Assembly: GCF_051124815.1 (NCBI RefSeq)
Contig: NZ_CP118488.1
Span: 62,001 to 126,000 of the forward strand
Direction of reading: 5' to 3'
Length of the DNA: 64,000 nucleotides
Source: Azospirillum sp051124815
GTDB lineage: Bacteria; Pseudomonadota; Alphaproteobacteria; Azospirillales; Azospirillaceae
Each line of letters starts with the position of its first letter. Positions within the stretch are counted from its first letter, which is position 1. Of this stretch, positions 32,460 to 39,608 are shown piece by piece. Under the pieces are notes generated by a model that worked only from the letters and a program-made list of their open reading frames with translations, was not told the DNA's origin and searched no databases. The position numbers were made by a program, and so were the translations under genes.

Positions 32460-34373
32460 TCAGGCCCGCGCCGCAGCGCTCTCGATTCCCAGCGCCTGCA
32501 GCGCGGTGCGGACGATCTGCTGGGCAGTCAGGCCGGCGGTTTCATACTGCTTGGCCGGCGAGTCATGATCGAGATAGAGATCCGGCAGGACCATCGGCCG
32601 GATCTTCAGTCCACCGTCGAGCAGCCCGGCCGTTGCCAGGAATTGCAGCACGAAGCTGCCGAACCCGCCGACCGATCCCTCCTCGATGGTGATCAGCACC
32701 TCATGTTCCAGCGCGAGGCGGCGGACCAGATCCTCGTCCAGCGGCTTGGCGAAGCGGGCGTCGGCCAGGGTGGTCGACAGGCCGCGCGCCGCCAGCTCCG
32801 CCGCCGCGCGCCGGGCCTCGCCCAGGCGCGTACCGTAGCTGAGGATGGCGATCTTGGTGCCTTCCTGCAGAATGCGGCCCTTGCCGATCGGCAGCAGACT
32901 GCCGCGTTCCGGCAGTTCCAGCCCCACGCCTTCGCCGCGCGGGTAGCGCAGGGCCGAAGCACGGTCGTCGATGGCGGCCTGGGTCGCCACCATGTGCATC
33001 AGTTCAAGCTCGTCGGCCGCCGCCATCAGGACGATGTCGGGCAGGCAGCCGAGATAGGCGGTGTCGAAGGACCCTGCATGGGTCGCCCCGTCCGCGCCAA
33101 CCAGTCCGGCACGGTCCAGCGCGAAGCGCACCGGCAGATGCTGCAGCACCACGTCATGGATGACCTGATCGTAGGCGCGCTGCAGGAAAGTCGAATAGAT
33201 CGCGCAGAAGGGCTTGAACCCCTCCGTCGCCATGCCGGCGGCGAAGGTCACCGCATGCTGCTCGGCGATGCCGACGTCGAAGCAGCGGTCGGGGAAGCGT
33301 TCGCCGAACAGGTCCAGACCGGTACCGGACGGCATGGCGGCGGTGATGCCGACGATGGTCGGGTCGGCCGCCGCCTCGGCGATCAGGCTCTGGGCGAAGA
33401 CGCGGGTGTAGGTCGGGGCGTTGGATTTCGGCTTGGACTGGGTGCCGGTCACCACGTCGAACTTGGCGACGGCGTGCAGCTTGTCGGCCGACTCCTCCGC
33501 CGGGCCATAGCCCTTGCCCTTCTTGGTGACGACATGGATCAGCACCGGCTTGTCGTCGTCGGCGTCGCGGACATTCTGCAGCACCGGCAGCAAATGGTCC
33601 AGGTTGTGACCATCGATCGGGCCGATGTAGTAGAAGCCCATCTCCTCGAACAGGGTGCCGCCGGTGACCATGCCGCGGGCATATTCCTCCGCCCGGCGGG
33701 CGGCGTTGCGCAGCGGGCGCGGCAACTGGTCGGCAATCTCCTTGGCCAGATGGCGCAGCGACAGGTACGGCTTGGACGAGATCAGCCGCGACAGATAGGC
33801 GCTCATCGCGCCGACCGGCGGGGCGATAGACATGTCGTTGTCGTTGAGGATGACGATCAGCCGCGACTTGGTGGAGGCCGCGTTGTTCATCGCCTCATAC
33901 GCCATGCCGGCGCTCATGGCGCCGTCGCCGATCACGGCGATGACGTTGCGCCGTTCCCCCTTCATCTTGCTGGCGACCGCCATGCCGAGACCGGCGGAGA
34001 TGGAGGTGGAGCTGTGGCCGGCGCCGAAGGGGTCGTATTCGCTCTCCGACCGCTTGGTGAAACCGCTCAAGCCCCCGCCCATGCGCAGCGTGCGGATGCG
34101 GTCGCGGCGCCCGGTCAGGATCTTGTGCGGATAGCACTGGTGCCCGACGTCCCAGATCAGCCGGTCATAAGGCGTGTCGAAGACGTAATGCAGCGCCGTC
34201 GTCAACTCCACCACCCCCAACCCGGCACCGAGATGGCCGCCGGTCACCGAGACGGCGTCCACCGTCTCGGTGCGCAACTCGTCTGCGAACTGGCGGAGCT
34301 GTTCGGGCTTGAGGGCCCGCAGCTTGGCTGGCGTCGGACAAAGGTCGAGCAGCGGGGTCTTGGTGGCGGTCAC
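32460..34373 (-). CDS. dxs: 1-deoxy-D-xylulose-5-phosphate synthase
   Basis: A 637-residue thiamine-diphosphate enzyme that condenses pyruvate and glyceraldehyde 3-phosphate, the first step of the MEP isoprenoid pathway. Seen motifs: 'WDVGHQCYPHKILTGRRD' (about 74-91), 'GHSSTSISAGLGMAVA', the TPP-binding 'VIGDGAMSAGMAYEAMNNA' (about 147-165), 'GIAEQHAVTFAAGMA' with the catalytic Glu, and 'RFALDRAGLVGADGATHAGSFD'. Length is normal. It lies 24 bases downstream of ispA on the same strand, so both isoprenoid genes are co-transcribed with xseB. Confidence 0.97.
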   Translation of the reverse strand: MTATKTPLLDLCPTPAKLRALKPEQLRQFADELRTETVDAVSVTGGHLGAGLGVVELTTALHYVFDTPYDRLIWDVGHQCYPHKILTGRRDRIRTLRMGGGLSGFTKRSESEYDPFGAGHSSTSISAGLGMAVASKMKGERRNVIAVIGDGAMSAGMAYEAMNNAASTKSRLIVILNDNDMSIAPPVGAMSAYLSRLISSKPYLSLRHLAKEIADQLPRPLRNAARRAEEYARGMVTGGTLFEEMGFYYIGPIDGHNLDHLLPVLQNVRDADDDKPVLIHVVTKKGKGYGPAEESADKLHAVAKFDVVTGTQSKPKSNAPTYTRVFAQSLIAEAAADPTIVGITAAMPSGTGLDLFGERFPDRCFDVGIAEQHAVTFAAGMATEGFKPFCAIYSTFLQRAYDQVIHDVVLQHLPVRFALDRAGLVGADGATHAGSFDTAYLGCLPDIVLMAAADELELMHMVATQAAIDDRASALRYPRGEGVGLELPERGSLLPIGKGRILQEGTKIAILSYGTRLGEARRAAAELAARGLSTTLADARFAKPLDEDLVRRLALEHEVLITIEEGSVGGFGSFVLQFLATAGLLDGGLKIRPMVLPDLYLDHDSPAKQYETAGLTAQQIVRTALQALGIESAAARA

Positions 34374-34397
34374 GTCGTGATGGTCCTCAAGCTCTGG

Positions 34398-35300
34398 TCA
34401 GGCGCGGCGCGCGACGACAAAGTCGGCGACGGCCTTCAACATATCGGCACGCCCATCGAAAATGTCCAAGTGCTGTGATGCCTGGTGCGACAGCATTTCC
34501 GCCTGGGCACGGGCACGGTCGCGGCCGAGGATCGACACGAAGGTCGCCTTCCCGGCCTGGGCGTCGCGGCCGACGGTCTTTCCGGTCTCTTCCGCCGTGC
34601 CTTCCACGTCCAGCAGATCGTCGACGATCTGGAAAGCCAGCCCCAGATCGTGGGCATAGGCGCGCAGCGCCGTGCGCTGCGGCGGGTTGGCCTTGCCAAG
34701 GATGCCGCCGGCCTCGCAGGAGAAGGCAATCATCTCGCCGGTCTTCATCCGCTGCAGCCGGGTGGTGGTGCCGAGATCGAAGCTCTCATGCTCGGCGATC
34801 AGGTCCAGCATCTGGCCGCCGACCATGCCGTGGCCGCCGGCCGCCTTGGCCAGCGCCGACACCAGCTGGCAGCGGATGTTGGGATCCTCGTGAGTCGCCG
34901 GGTCGGCCAGCACCTCGAAGGCCAGCGTCAGCAATCCGTCGCCGGCCAGGATGGCGGTCGCCTCGTCGAACTGGCGGTGGCAGGTCGGCCGGCCGCGCCG
35001 AAGCTCGCCGTCGTCCATCGCCGGCAGGTCGTCGTGGACCAGAGAATAGCTGTGGACCATCTCAACCGCCGCGGCGGCACGGATGGCGCAGTCCGCGCTG
35101 ACGCCGAACAGCGCCGCCGACTGCATCACCAGGAAGGGCCGCAGCCGCTTGCCGCCGTTCAGGCAGCCATAGCGCATGGCGTCGAACACCCGAGCCTCCG
35201 CCAGGTCGGTGGTCGGCAGCAGGGCGCCGATCTTCATCTCGACGGCCTGCGCGATCTCCGCCATGGCGGATTTCAATTCGGTCTGGGAAATGGTCTGCAC
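34398..35300 (-). CDS. ispA: Farnesyl/geranyl diphosphate synthase (short-chain polyprenyl synthase)
   Basis: A 300-residue trans-prenyltransferase. It carries the first Asp-rich motif in 'SYSLVHDDLPAMDDGELRRGRPTCH' (about 91-115), 'GDGLLTLAFEVL', and the second Asp-rich motif 'FQIVDDLLDVEG' (about 232-243). It elongates DMAPP with IPP to GPP and FPP for quinones, hopanoids and carotenoids. The ATG is one base after the xseB stop, and dxs follows after 24 bases. Length and motif spacing are typical of bacterial IspA. Confidence 0.95.
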   Translation of the reverse strand: MQTISQTELKSAMAEIAQAVEMKIGALLPTTDLAEARVFDAMRYGCLNGGKRLRPFLVMQSAALFGVSADCAIRAAAAVEMVHSYSLVHDDLPAMDDGELRRGRPTCHRQFDEATAILAGDGLLTLAFEVLADPATHEDPNIRCQLVSALAKAAGGHGMVGGQMLDLIAEHESFDLGTTTRLQRMKTGEMIAFSCEAGGILGKANPPQRTALRAYAHDLGLAFQIVDDLLDVEGTAEETGKTVGRDAQAGKATFVSILGRDRARAQAEMLSHQASQHLDIFDGRADMLKAVADFVVARRA

Positions 35301-35301
35301 G

Positions 35302-35595
35302 TCAGTCGATCCGGGCGGGTTCTGTGCCGAGGGAGCCGTCGGCGCTTACGGTGATGCGGTCGATCTTGGCCTGCGCCTCGCGCAGCTTCATCTCGCAATG
35401 GCGCTTTAGCGCCGTGCCGCGTTCGTAGGAGGAAATGGCTTCGTCGAGCTTGCCGCGCCCTTCCTCGAGTTGGCGGACGATCCGCTCCAGTTCGGCGAGC
35501 GCATCCTCGAAACTGAGGGCGGCGATGTCGGGCGGAATGGGAACGCCAGGATTCGGAAGGGAAGCGGCGGAAGGGGGCATGTCGGGCAGAACCAT
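35302..35595 (-). CDS. xseB: Exodeoxyribonuclease VII small subunit
   Basis: A 97-residue protein with the XseB core 'LSFEDALAELERIVRQLEEGRGKLDEAISSYERGTALKRHCEMKLREAQAKID' in pattern (residues about 27-79), a helical hairpin. It associates with XseA to degrade single-stranded DNA. The first 25 residues (Pro-rich) are poorly conserved and the start may be at 35580. It is the first gene of the xseB-ispA-dxs unit and lies next to the IspA start with a 1-base gap. xseA is not in the window. Confidence 0.94.
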   Translation of the reverse strand: MVLPDMPPSAASLPNPGVPIPPDIAALSFEDALAELERIVRQLEEGRGKLDEAISSYERGTALKRHCEMKLREAQAKIDRITVSADGSLGTEPARID

Positions 35596-35719
35596 CGATG
35601 GAACCTCAAGCCCGCGAAGGTATGCCCCGCCCTCGTCCGGCGCAAGACCCGAGGCACTCCCGTACCCCGGCCCTTGCGGACTATGTGCCGCGACTGTGCG
35701 GCCTATGCGTTCGGGCAGC

Positions 35720-35744
35720 CCCTCCCCCTTTCGGGAGAAGGGGG
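35720..35744. repeat. GC-rich palindromic element upstream of xseB
   Basis: CCCCCTT (35724-35730) and AAGGGGG (35738-35744) pair around a short TCGGGAG loop. The element lies in the 175-base gap between the histone-deacetylase-like stop and the xseB start. The CCTCCCCCTTTCGGGAG text is a common core of dispersed palindromes, related to the other elements here. It may end the upstream transcript. Confidence 0.5.
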
Positions 35745-35770
35745 CCGCGGCCGCACGGGGAAAGTCCTGG

Positions 35771-36700
35771 TCAGCAGTACATCAGTTCACGCACATGGGC
35801 CGCGCTTGCCGACGCCAATGCCCGAAGGTTGTAGCCACCTTCCAGCACCGAGACGATCCTTGCGCCGCAATGGGTGCGGGCCAGTTCGCCCAGCTTGCGG
35901 GTGGCCCAGACGAAATCGTCGTCGATCAGGTGCAGGCCGGCGAGCGGATCGCGCGAATGGGCGTCGAACCCGGCGGAGATGATCAGCAGGTCCGGCTTGA
36001 AATGGTCGATGGCCGGCAGGATCACGTGCGTCATCGCGTGGCGGAATTCCGGCGATCCGGCCATGGCCGGCAGCGGCGCGTTGACGCAGTTGCCGTACTC
36101 GCCCTTCTCCCCCGCGTCGCCGGTGCCGGGATAGAGCGGCGACTGGTGGGTGGAGCAATAGAGCATGTCGGGGTCGAACTGCAGGATGTCCTGGGTGCCG
36201 TTGCCGTGATGGACGTCGAAATCCATCACCGCCACCCGCTGCAGCCCATGGGCGGCCCTGGCATGGAAGGCGCCGACGGCGGCGTTGTTGAACAGGCAGA
36301 AGCCCATCGCCTTCTCCCGCTCCGCATGGTGGCCGGGCGGACGGACCGCGCAGAAGGCGTTGCGCGACTGGCCGGTCGCCACCGCGTCGACAGCGGCGCA
36401 GACCGCGCCGGCCGCACGCAGCGCCGCCTCCCCCGATCCGGGCGAGACGACCGTATCGGCATCGACGCCCGCATGCTCCACGTCGGGAATCAGCGACAGC
36501 ACGCGGTCGATGTGCGACTGCGGATGCGCCCGCAGAAGCTGTTCAACCGTGGCGCGCGGCGCCTCCTGCCGTTCCAGCATGTGGAACTCCTCCGTCTCCA
36601 GCGCGGCGAGCACGGCGCGCAGGCGGTCGGAGCATTCGGGATGACCGAGACCCGTGTCGTGCTCCAGGCACGCCGGGTGGGTGAACAGGGTGGTGAACAT
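35771..36700 (-). CDS. Histone-deacetylase-family hydrolase (AcuC/acetylpolyamine amidohydrolase-like)
   Basis: A 309-residue zinc hydrolase of the arginase/deacetylase fold. Motifs: 'CLEHDTGLGHPECSDRLRAV' (about 10-29), the catalytic His-His pair in 'AVRPPGHHAE', 'FCLFNNAAVGA', the zinc ligands in 'VAVMDFDVHHGNGTQDI', 'LIISAGFDAHSRDPLAG' with the last ligand, and 'VLEGGYNL'. The family removes acetyl groups from lysine side chains or acetylated polyamines; this one is closest to the bacterial class II-type group. The ATG at 36700 gives the usual length; an earlier one at 36760 adds 20 unconserved residues. A 9-base inverted repeat lies just upstream (36723-36758). Confidence 0.92.
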   Translation of the reverse strand: MFTTLFTHPACLEHDTGLGHPECSDRLRAVLAALETEEFHMLERQEAPRATVEQLLRAHPQSHIDRVLSLIPDVEHAGVDADTVVSPGSGEAALRAAGAVCAAVDAVATGQSRNAFCAVRPPGHHAEREKAMGFCLFNNAAVGAFHARAAHGLQRVAVMDFDVHHGNGTQDILQFDPDMLYCSTHQSPLYPGTGDAGEKGEYGNCVNAPLPAMAGSPEFRHAMTHVILPAIDHFKPDLLIISAGFDAHSRDPLAGLHLIDDDFVWATRKLGELARTHCGARIVSVLEGGYNLRALASASAAHVRELMYC

Positions 36701-36722
36701 CGATTTTTCGGTCGTTATCGTT

Positions 36723-36758
36723 GGTTTTCGGGCGGCGATTGCAGCGTTTCCGAAAACC
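36723..36758. promoter_or_regulatory. Spaced inverted repeat upstream of the deacetylase-like gene
   Basis: GGTTTTCGG (36723-36731) and CCGAAAACC (36750-36758) form a perfect 9-base inverted repeat with an 18-base spacer, 22 bases before the chosen ATG at 36700. It is a candidate operator or an mRNA leader hairpin. No other regulatory mark is evident in 36701-36885. Confidence 0.45.
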
Positions 36759-36885
36759 ATTCTTCCCGCATCGCTAATGAAAGTACAGGCTGAATCCAGG
36801 ACGATTCGTCACAGCCCACTTTCGGGAACCGGGGCAATCCGTGCCCCCTGCGTTCGGGGTATAGCCGTTACGGAAAAATCCCGGT

Positions 36886-37113
36886 TCAGGCCACCCGTTC
36901 GATGACGAAGCGCAGGACGCCGTCCTCTTCGGCAACGGAGAGCAGCCGGTTGCCGGTCGCCTCGCAGAATGCGGGAAAGTCCTTGCGGGCGCCGGGATCG
37001 GTCGCCTCCACCGTCAGGGTGTCGCCGACGGCGATGGTCTTGATCGCCTTGCGCGCGCGCAGGACGGGGAGCGGGCACTGCAAGCCCTTGGTATTCAAAG
37101 GATGGTCGGTCAT
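36886..37113 (-). CDS. tusA-like: TusA/SirA-family sulfur-carrier protein
   Basis: A 75-residue protein with the family signature 'NTKGLQCPLPVLRARKAI' (about 7-24), including the CPxP motif whose Cys carries persulfide sulfur, followed by the two-layer sandwich core 'VGDTLTVEATDPGARKDFPAFCEATGNRL'. TusA proteins relay sulfur for tRNA thiolation, molybdenum-cofactor synthesis or sulfur oxidation. It is divergent from a BigR/SqrR-like regulator gene across a 349-base gap, which suggests that this copy works in persulfide or sulfide handling rather than only in tRNA modification; this is inference. Confidence 0.93.
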   Translation of the reverse strand: MTDHPLNTKGLQCPLPVLRARKAIKTIAVGDTLTVEATDPGARKDFPAFCEATGNRLLSVAEEDGVLRFVIERVA

Positions 37114-37333
37114 GACGGAATGCTACCCGACCGGCCGGCCGGTGTCACGACGGATGGTATGGGGCAGCCGGGCAGGTCATTGCGGATGATTATCGCTCAC
37201 AACCGGAAGCTGATATATCTGTAGCGGCTCTGTTTCGCGGTGCGAGAAAAACCGGGCTCCGACGATGATGGCGACGCTCAAGCCGTCGCTTGCGCCAAGC
37301 AGCGGCGCTGTCGCCATGCCGGATTCCCACAGG

Positions 37334-37372
37334 TGGACAATAGCCGCCGGATACGAATATACTAGGATACGA
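37334..37372 (+). promoter_or_regulatory. Near-consensus sigma-70 promoter with overlapping direct repeat, upstream of the ArsR-type gene
   Basis: TGGACA (37334-37339) and TATACT (37358-37363) are separated by 18 bases. The -10 box is straddled by two copies of GGATACGA at 37349-37356 and 37365-37372, with a 16-base period. The layout fits a promoter repressed by a dimeric regulator that binds over the -10 box, such as the product of the next gene. The rest of the gap 37114-37462 shows no gene. Confidence 0.55.
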
Positions 37373-37462
37373 GCATTTTTCTTTGCCGGGCTCTGCAACG
37401 ACGGCCCGCGCACAATACGACACGTAAAAACGAATCGGAACGGACAGGGCGACGGTAGAGCG

Positions 37463-37840
37463 ATGAAGATCGAGGATTTGCAGGCCAACGCCCGCCGGGC
37501 AAGTGCGCTGTTGAAGGCGATGTGCAACGAGCGGAGGCTGCTCATCCTGTGCCATTTGAGCCAGGGCGAGCGATCGGTGGGCGAGTTGGAGGATCTGGTC
37601 GGACTCAGCCAGTCGGCGCTGTCCCAGCATCTGGCCCGGCTGCGCAACGACAATCTGGTCCGCACGCGGCGCAGCGCCCAGAACATCTACTACTCGCTGA
37701 ACGGGCACGAGGCGCAGACGATCATGACGACGCTGCACGGCCTCTATTGCACGCCCGCGCCTGAGGATGCCGACAGCGACGGCCGCAGCAGCGACTCAGG
37801 TGCCGACCAGACCGACCTGCGCACCGCCGCGGCCGGCTGA
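37463..37840 (+). CDS. bigR-like: ArsR-family regulator of the BigR/SqrR persulfide-sensing type
   Basis: A 125-residue winged-helix repressor. The HTH is 'RSVGELEDLVGLSQSALSQHLARLRNDNLVRTRR' in pattern (about 37-70). Cys30 in 'RRLLILCHL' and Cys96 in 'LHGLYC' are 66 residues apart, the same spacing as the two reactive cysteines of SqrR and BigR, which form a polysulfide bridge on exposure to persulfide. Cys21 is an extra. Metal-binding ArsR motifs (CVC) are absent. The acidic, Ser-rich tail after residue 98 is unusual. It is divergent from a TusA-like gene, which fits a sulfur-stress circuit. An AGAG site precedes the ATG. Confidence 0.85.
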   Translation: MKIEDLQANARRASALLKAMCNERRLLILCHLSQGERSVGELEDLVGLSQSALSQHLARLRNDNLVRTRRSAQNIYYSLNGHEAQTIMTTLHGLYCTPAPEDADSDGRSSDSGADQTDLRTAAAG

Positions 37841-37879
37841 TCGCCCGACGCCGCCGTCCCGCATCGACAGGCGCAAGCC

Positions 37880-38257
37880 TCAGCCGCGCGCCCGCAAAGC
37901 CGCGACCGCCAGCGCCAGCCAACCCAGCATGAAGCTCCATCCGCCGGCCGGCGCCGTCATCGGCACCGGCAGCGGTCCGATGGTGGCAAGCGCATAGAGC
38001 GTGCCGCAGAACAGCAGGATCCCGACGACGAACAGCCATCCGGCGACCCGGAGGGCCGCGCCGCCGATCCTGCCGTTCAGCGCCACCAGCAGCACCAGCG
38101 CCAGCGCATGCGCCATCTGATACTGGCCGGCGATGCGGAACCACTCCTGCGCCTGCGGCTGGGCGGCCAGCGCGTGGCTGGCATAGGCGCCGGTGCCGAC
38201 CGCCATGGCGCCGTTCAGCGCGGCGAAGACGATCCAGATCCGGTCGATCACTCCCAC
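37880..38257 (-). CDS. DUF423-family small membrane protein
   Basis: A 125-residue protein with four predicted helices: 'IWIVFAALNGAMAVGTGAYASHAL' (DUF423 start), 'MAHALALVLLVALN', 'GWLFVVGILLFCGTLYALATIG' and 'SFMLGWLALAVAAL'. The pattern 'G.GA.a.HAL' followed by 'R...A..YQM.HALAL' is the DUF423 (YgdD-like) signature. Function is unknown. The start is GTG at 38257, chosen because GGAAGGAC lies just upstream and no ATG is nearby. It is convergent with the ArsR-type gene and divergent from the glycosyltransferase gene. Confidence 0.85.
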   Translation of the reverse strand: MGVIDRIWIVFAALNGAMAVGTGAYASHALAAQPQAQEWFRIAGQYQMAHALALVLLVALNGRIGGAALRVAGWLFVVGILLFCGTLYALATIGPLPVPMTAPAGGWSFMLGWLALAVAALRARG

Positions 38258-38367
38258 GGGCGTCCTTCCCTTCCTTCGCGCCACCGCCGGCTCGTGTTTA
38301 GAGCTTGGGGCAGTGCTATGCTGACGCCTGTCTACACGCAGCCCGGCCGTGCGAGCAAGAATCGACC

Positions 38368-39126
38368 ATGACGTCCGCCACCCCCGCCCCGACACCGCTG
38401 GTCAGCATCGTCACGCCCACCTGGCAGCGCGAGGAGTTCCTGCCGCGCCTGCATGCCTGCATCCGGGCACAGAGCCATGGCGAGATCGAGTGGCTGGTGT
38501 TCGACGACAGCCCGCGCCCGTCGGCCTACCTGAAGGCGCTGGCGAGTCCTCGGCTGAAATATTTCTACTCGCCCAGCCGCTACGCCATCGGCGAGAAGCG
38601 CAACATCCTGGCCGAGCATGCCAAGGGATCGGTGATCGTCCACATGGACGACGACGATTTCTATGCGCCGACCTATGTGGAGCGGATGCTTGAGTGGCTC
38701 GACCAGGGGCATGACTTCGTGAAGCTGTCCAGCTGGTTCCTCTATAGCGTGCCGCACCGGCGCTTCGGCTATTGGGACACGGCCCGCGGCGGCTCGCACC
38801 ACCGCTGGGGCCGGCAGACCTGCAGCTATGTCGAGGCACCGGACTCCCCGCCCTCCCCCGACAATCTCGACGGCTACGGCTTTTCCTATGCCTACCGCCG
38901 CAAGGTGTGGGAGGCGGTGCGCTTTCCGGCAGTGAATGCCTGCGAGGACGCGCCCTTCGTCAAGGCCGCGCGCGACCGCTTCCGCGTCGGCGCCTTCCCG
39001 GACACGGAGGGCCTGTGCCTGCACACGCTGCACGCCCGCAGCACCAGCCTGTGCCTGCCGCAGTACGAGTTGCCACCGCTGCTGATGGATCGGTTGTTCG
39101 GCCCGGACTCGGCCGCTTACACCTGA
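38368..39126 (+). CDS. Family 2 glycosyltransferase
   Basis: A 252-residue cytoplasmic GT-A-fold enzyme. It opens with 'PLVSIVTPTWQREEFLPRLHACIRAQ' (about 9-34), has 'WLVFDDSPRP', 'YAIGEKRNILAEHAKG' and the metal-binding Asp cluster in 'VIVHMDDDDFYAPTYVERM' (about 90-108). Later 'NACEDAPFVKAARDR' supplies the acidic catalytic region. No membrane helix is seen. The sugar donor and acceptor are unknown. The gene ends tail-to-tail with a small minus-strand frame, overlapping it by 10 bases. Confidence 0.87.
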   Translation: MTSATPAPTPLVSIVTPTWQREEFLPRLHACIRAQSHGEIEWLVFDDSPRPSAYLKALASPRLKYFYSPSRYAIGEKRNILAEHAKGSVIVHMDDDDFYAPTYVERMLEWLDQGHDFVKLSSWFLYSVPHRRFGYWDTARGGSHHRWGRQTCSYVEAPDSPPSPDNLDGYGFSYAYRRKVWEAVRFPAVNACEDAPFVKAARDRFRVGAFPDTEGLCLHTLHARSTSLCLPQYELPPLLMDRLFGPDSAAYT

Positions 39127-39344
39127 ACGTCGAGGAACATGCCGCGTCGATAGTTGCGCGGCAGGGTCAGCACGCCGTTGACCACCAGGGCGGCCAGTTC
39201 GCGCAAGCTCGGAACCCGCTGCCTGCCTTGCTGGGCGACACCCTCGGCGCGGGCGCGTGCACTGCCCGCGGCAACCCGGCCGCCACCGGAGTCGGGGCGG
39301 ATCAACTCGTTCGAACGGTCGCCGGTGCGTCTGGTCTCTACCAT
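39117..39344 (-). CDS. Small hypothetical protein
   Basis: A 75-residue frame that I do not recognise. About four fifths of its codons end in G or C, as in the real genes around it. The C-terminal half ('PSLRELAALVVNGVLTLP' then 'NYRRGMFLDVQV') has balanced composition with a short amphipathic or hydrophobic helix, while the N-terminal half is Arg/Gly-rich. The ribosome site before the ATG at 39344 is weak. It overlaps the glycosyltransferase stop by 10 bases. A real small gene is likely but not proven. Confidence 0.5.
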   Translation of the reverse strand: MVETRRTGDRSNELIRPDSGGGRVAAGSARARAEGVAQQGRQRVPSLRELAALVVNGVLTLPRNYRRGMFLDVQV

Positions 39345-39608
39345 CCGCTCTGTTTACCATAAATGCCGCACAGGAGGAAGGGGCGCAGGCGGTGACAATT
39401 GTCGTTCGGATCCAAGCCGATAGCACAGATCCCGTATCGCTGCCGCCTGGGCAGGCAGCCCCAAGTCTGCGGACATTCGCCACAAGGTAATTTCGATAGT
39501 GGTAGGGTTTCCTTTACGTTTTAAGTGCGAACATTTTGTAGACATATTATTTCGCCGGGTGCGACGCATCCGGTCGCTCCATCCAACCGCGATCCTTGCC
39601 GAGGCACC

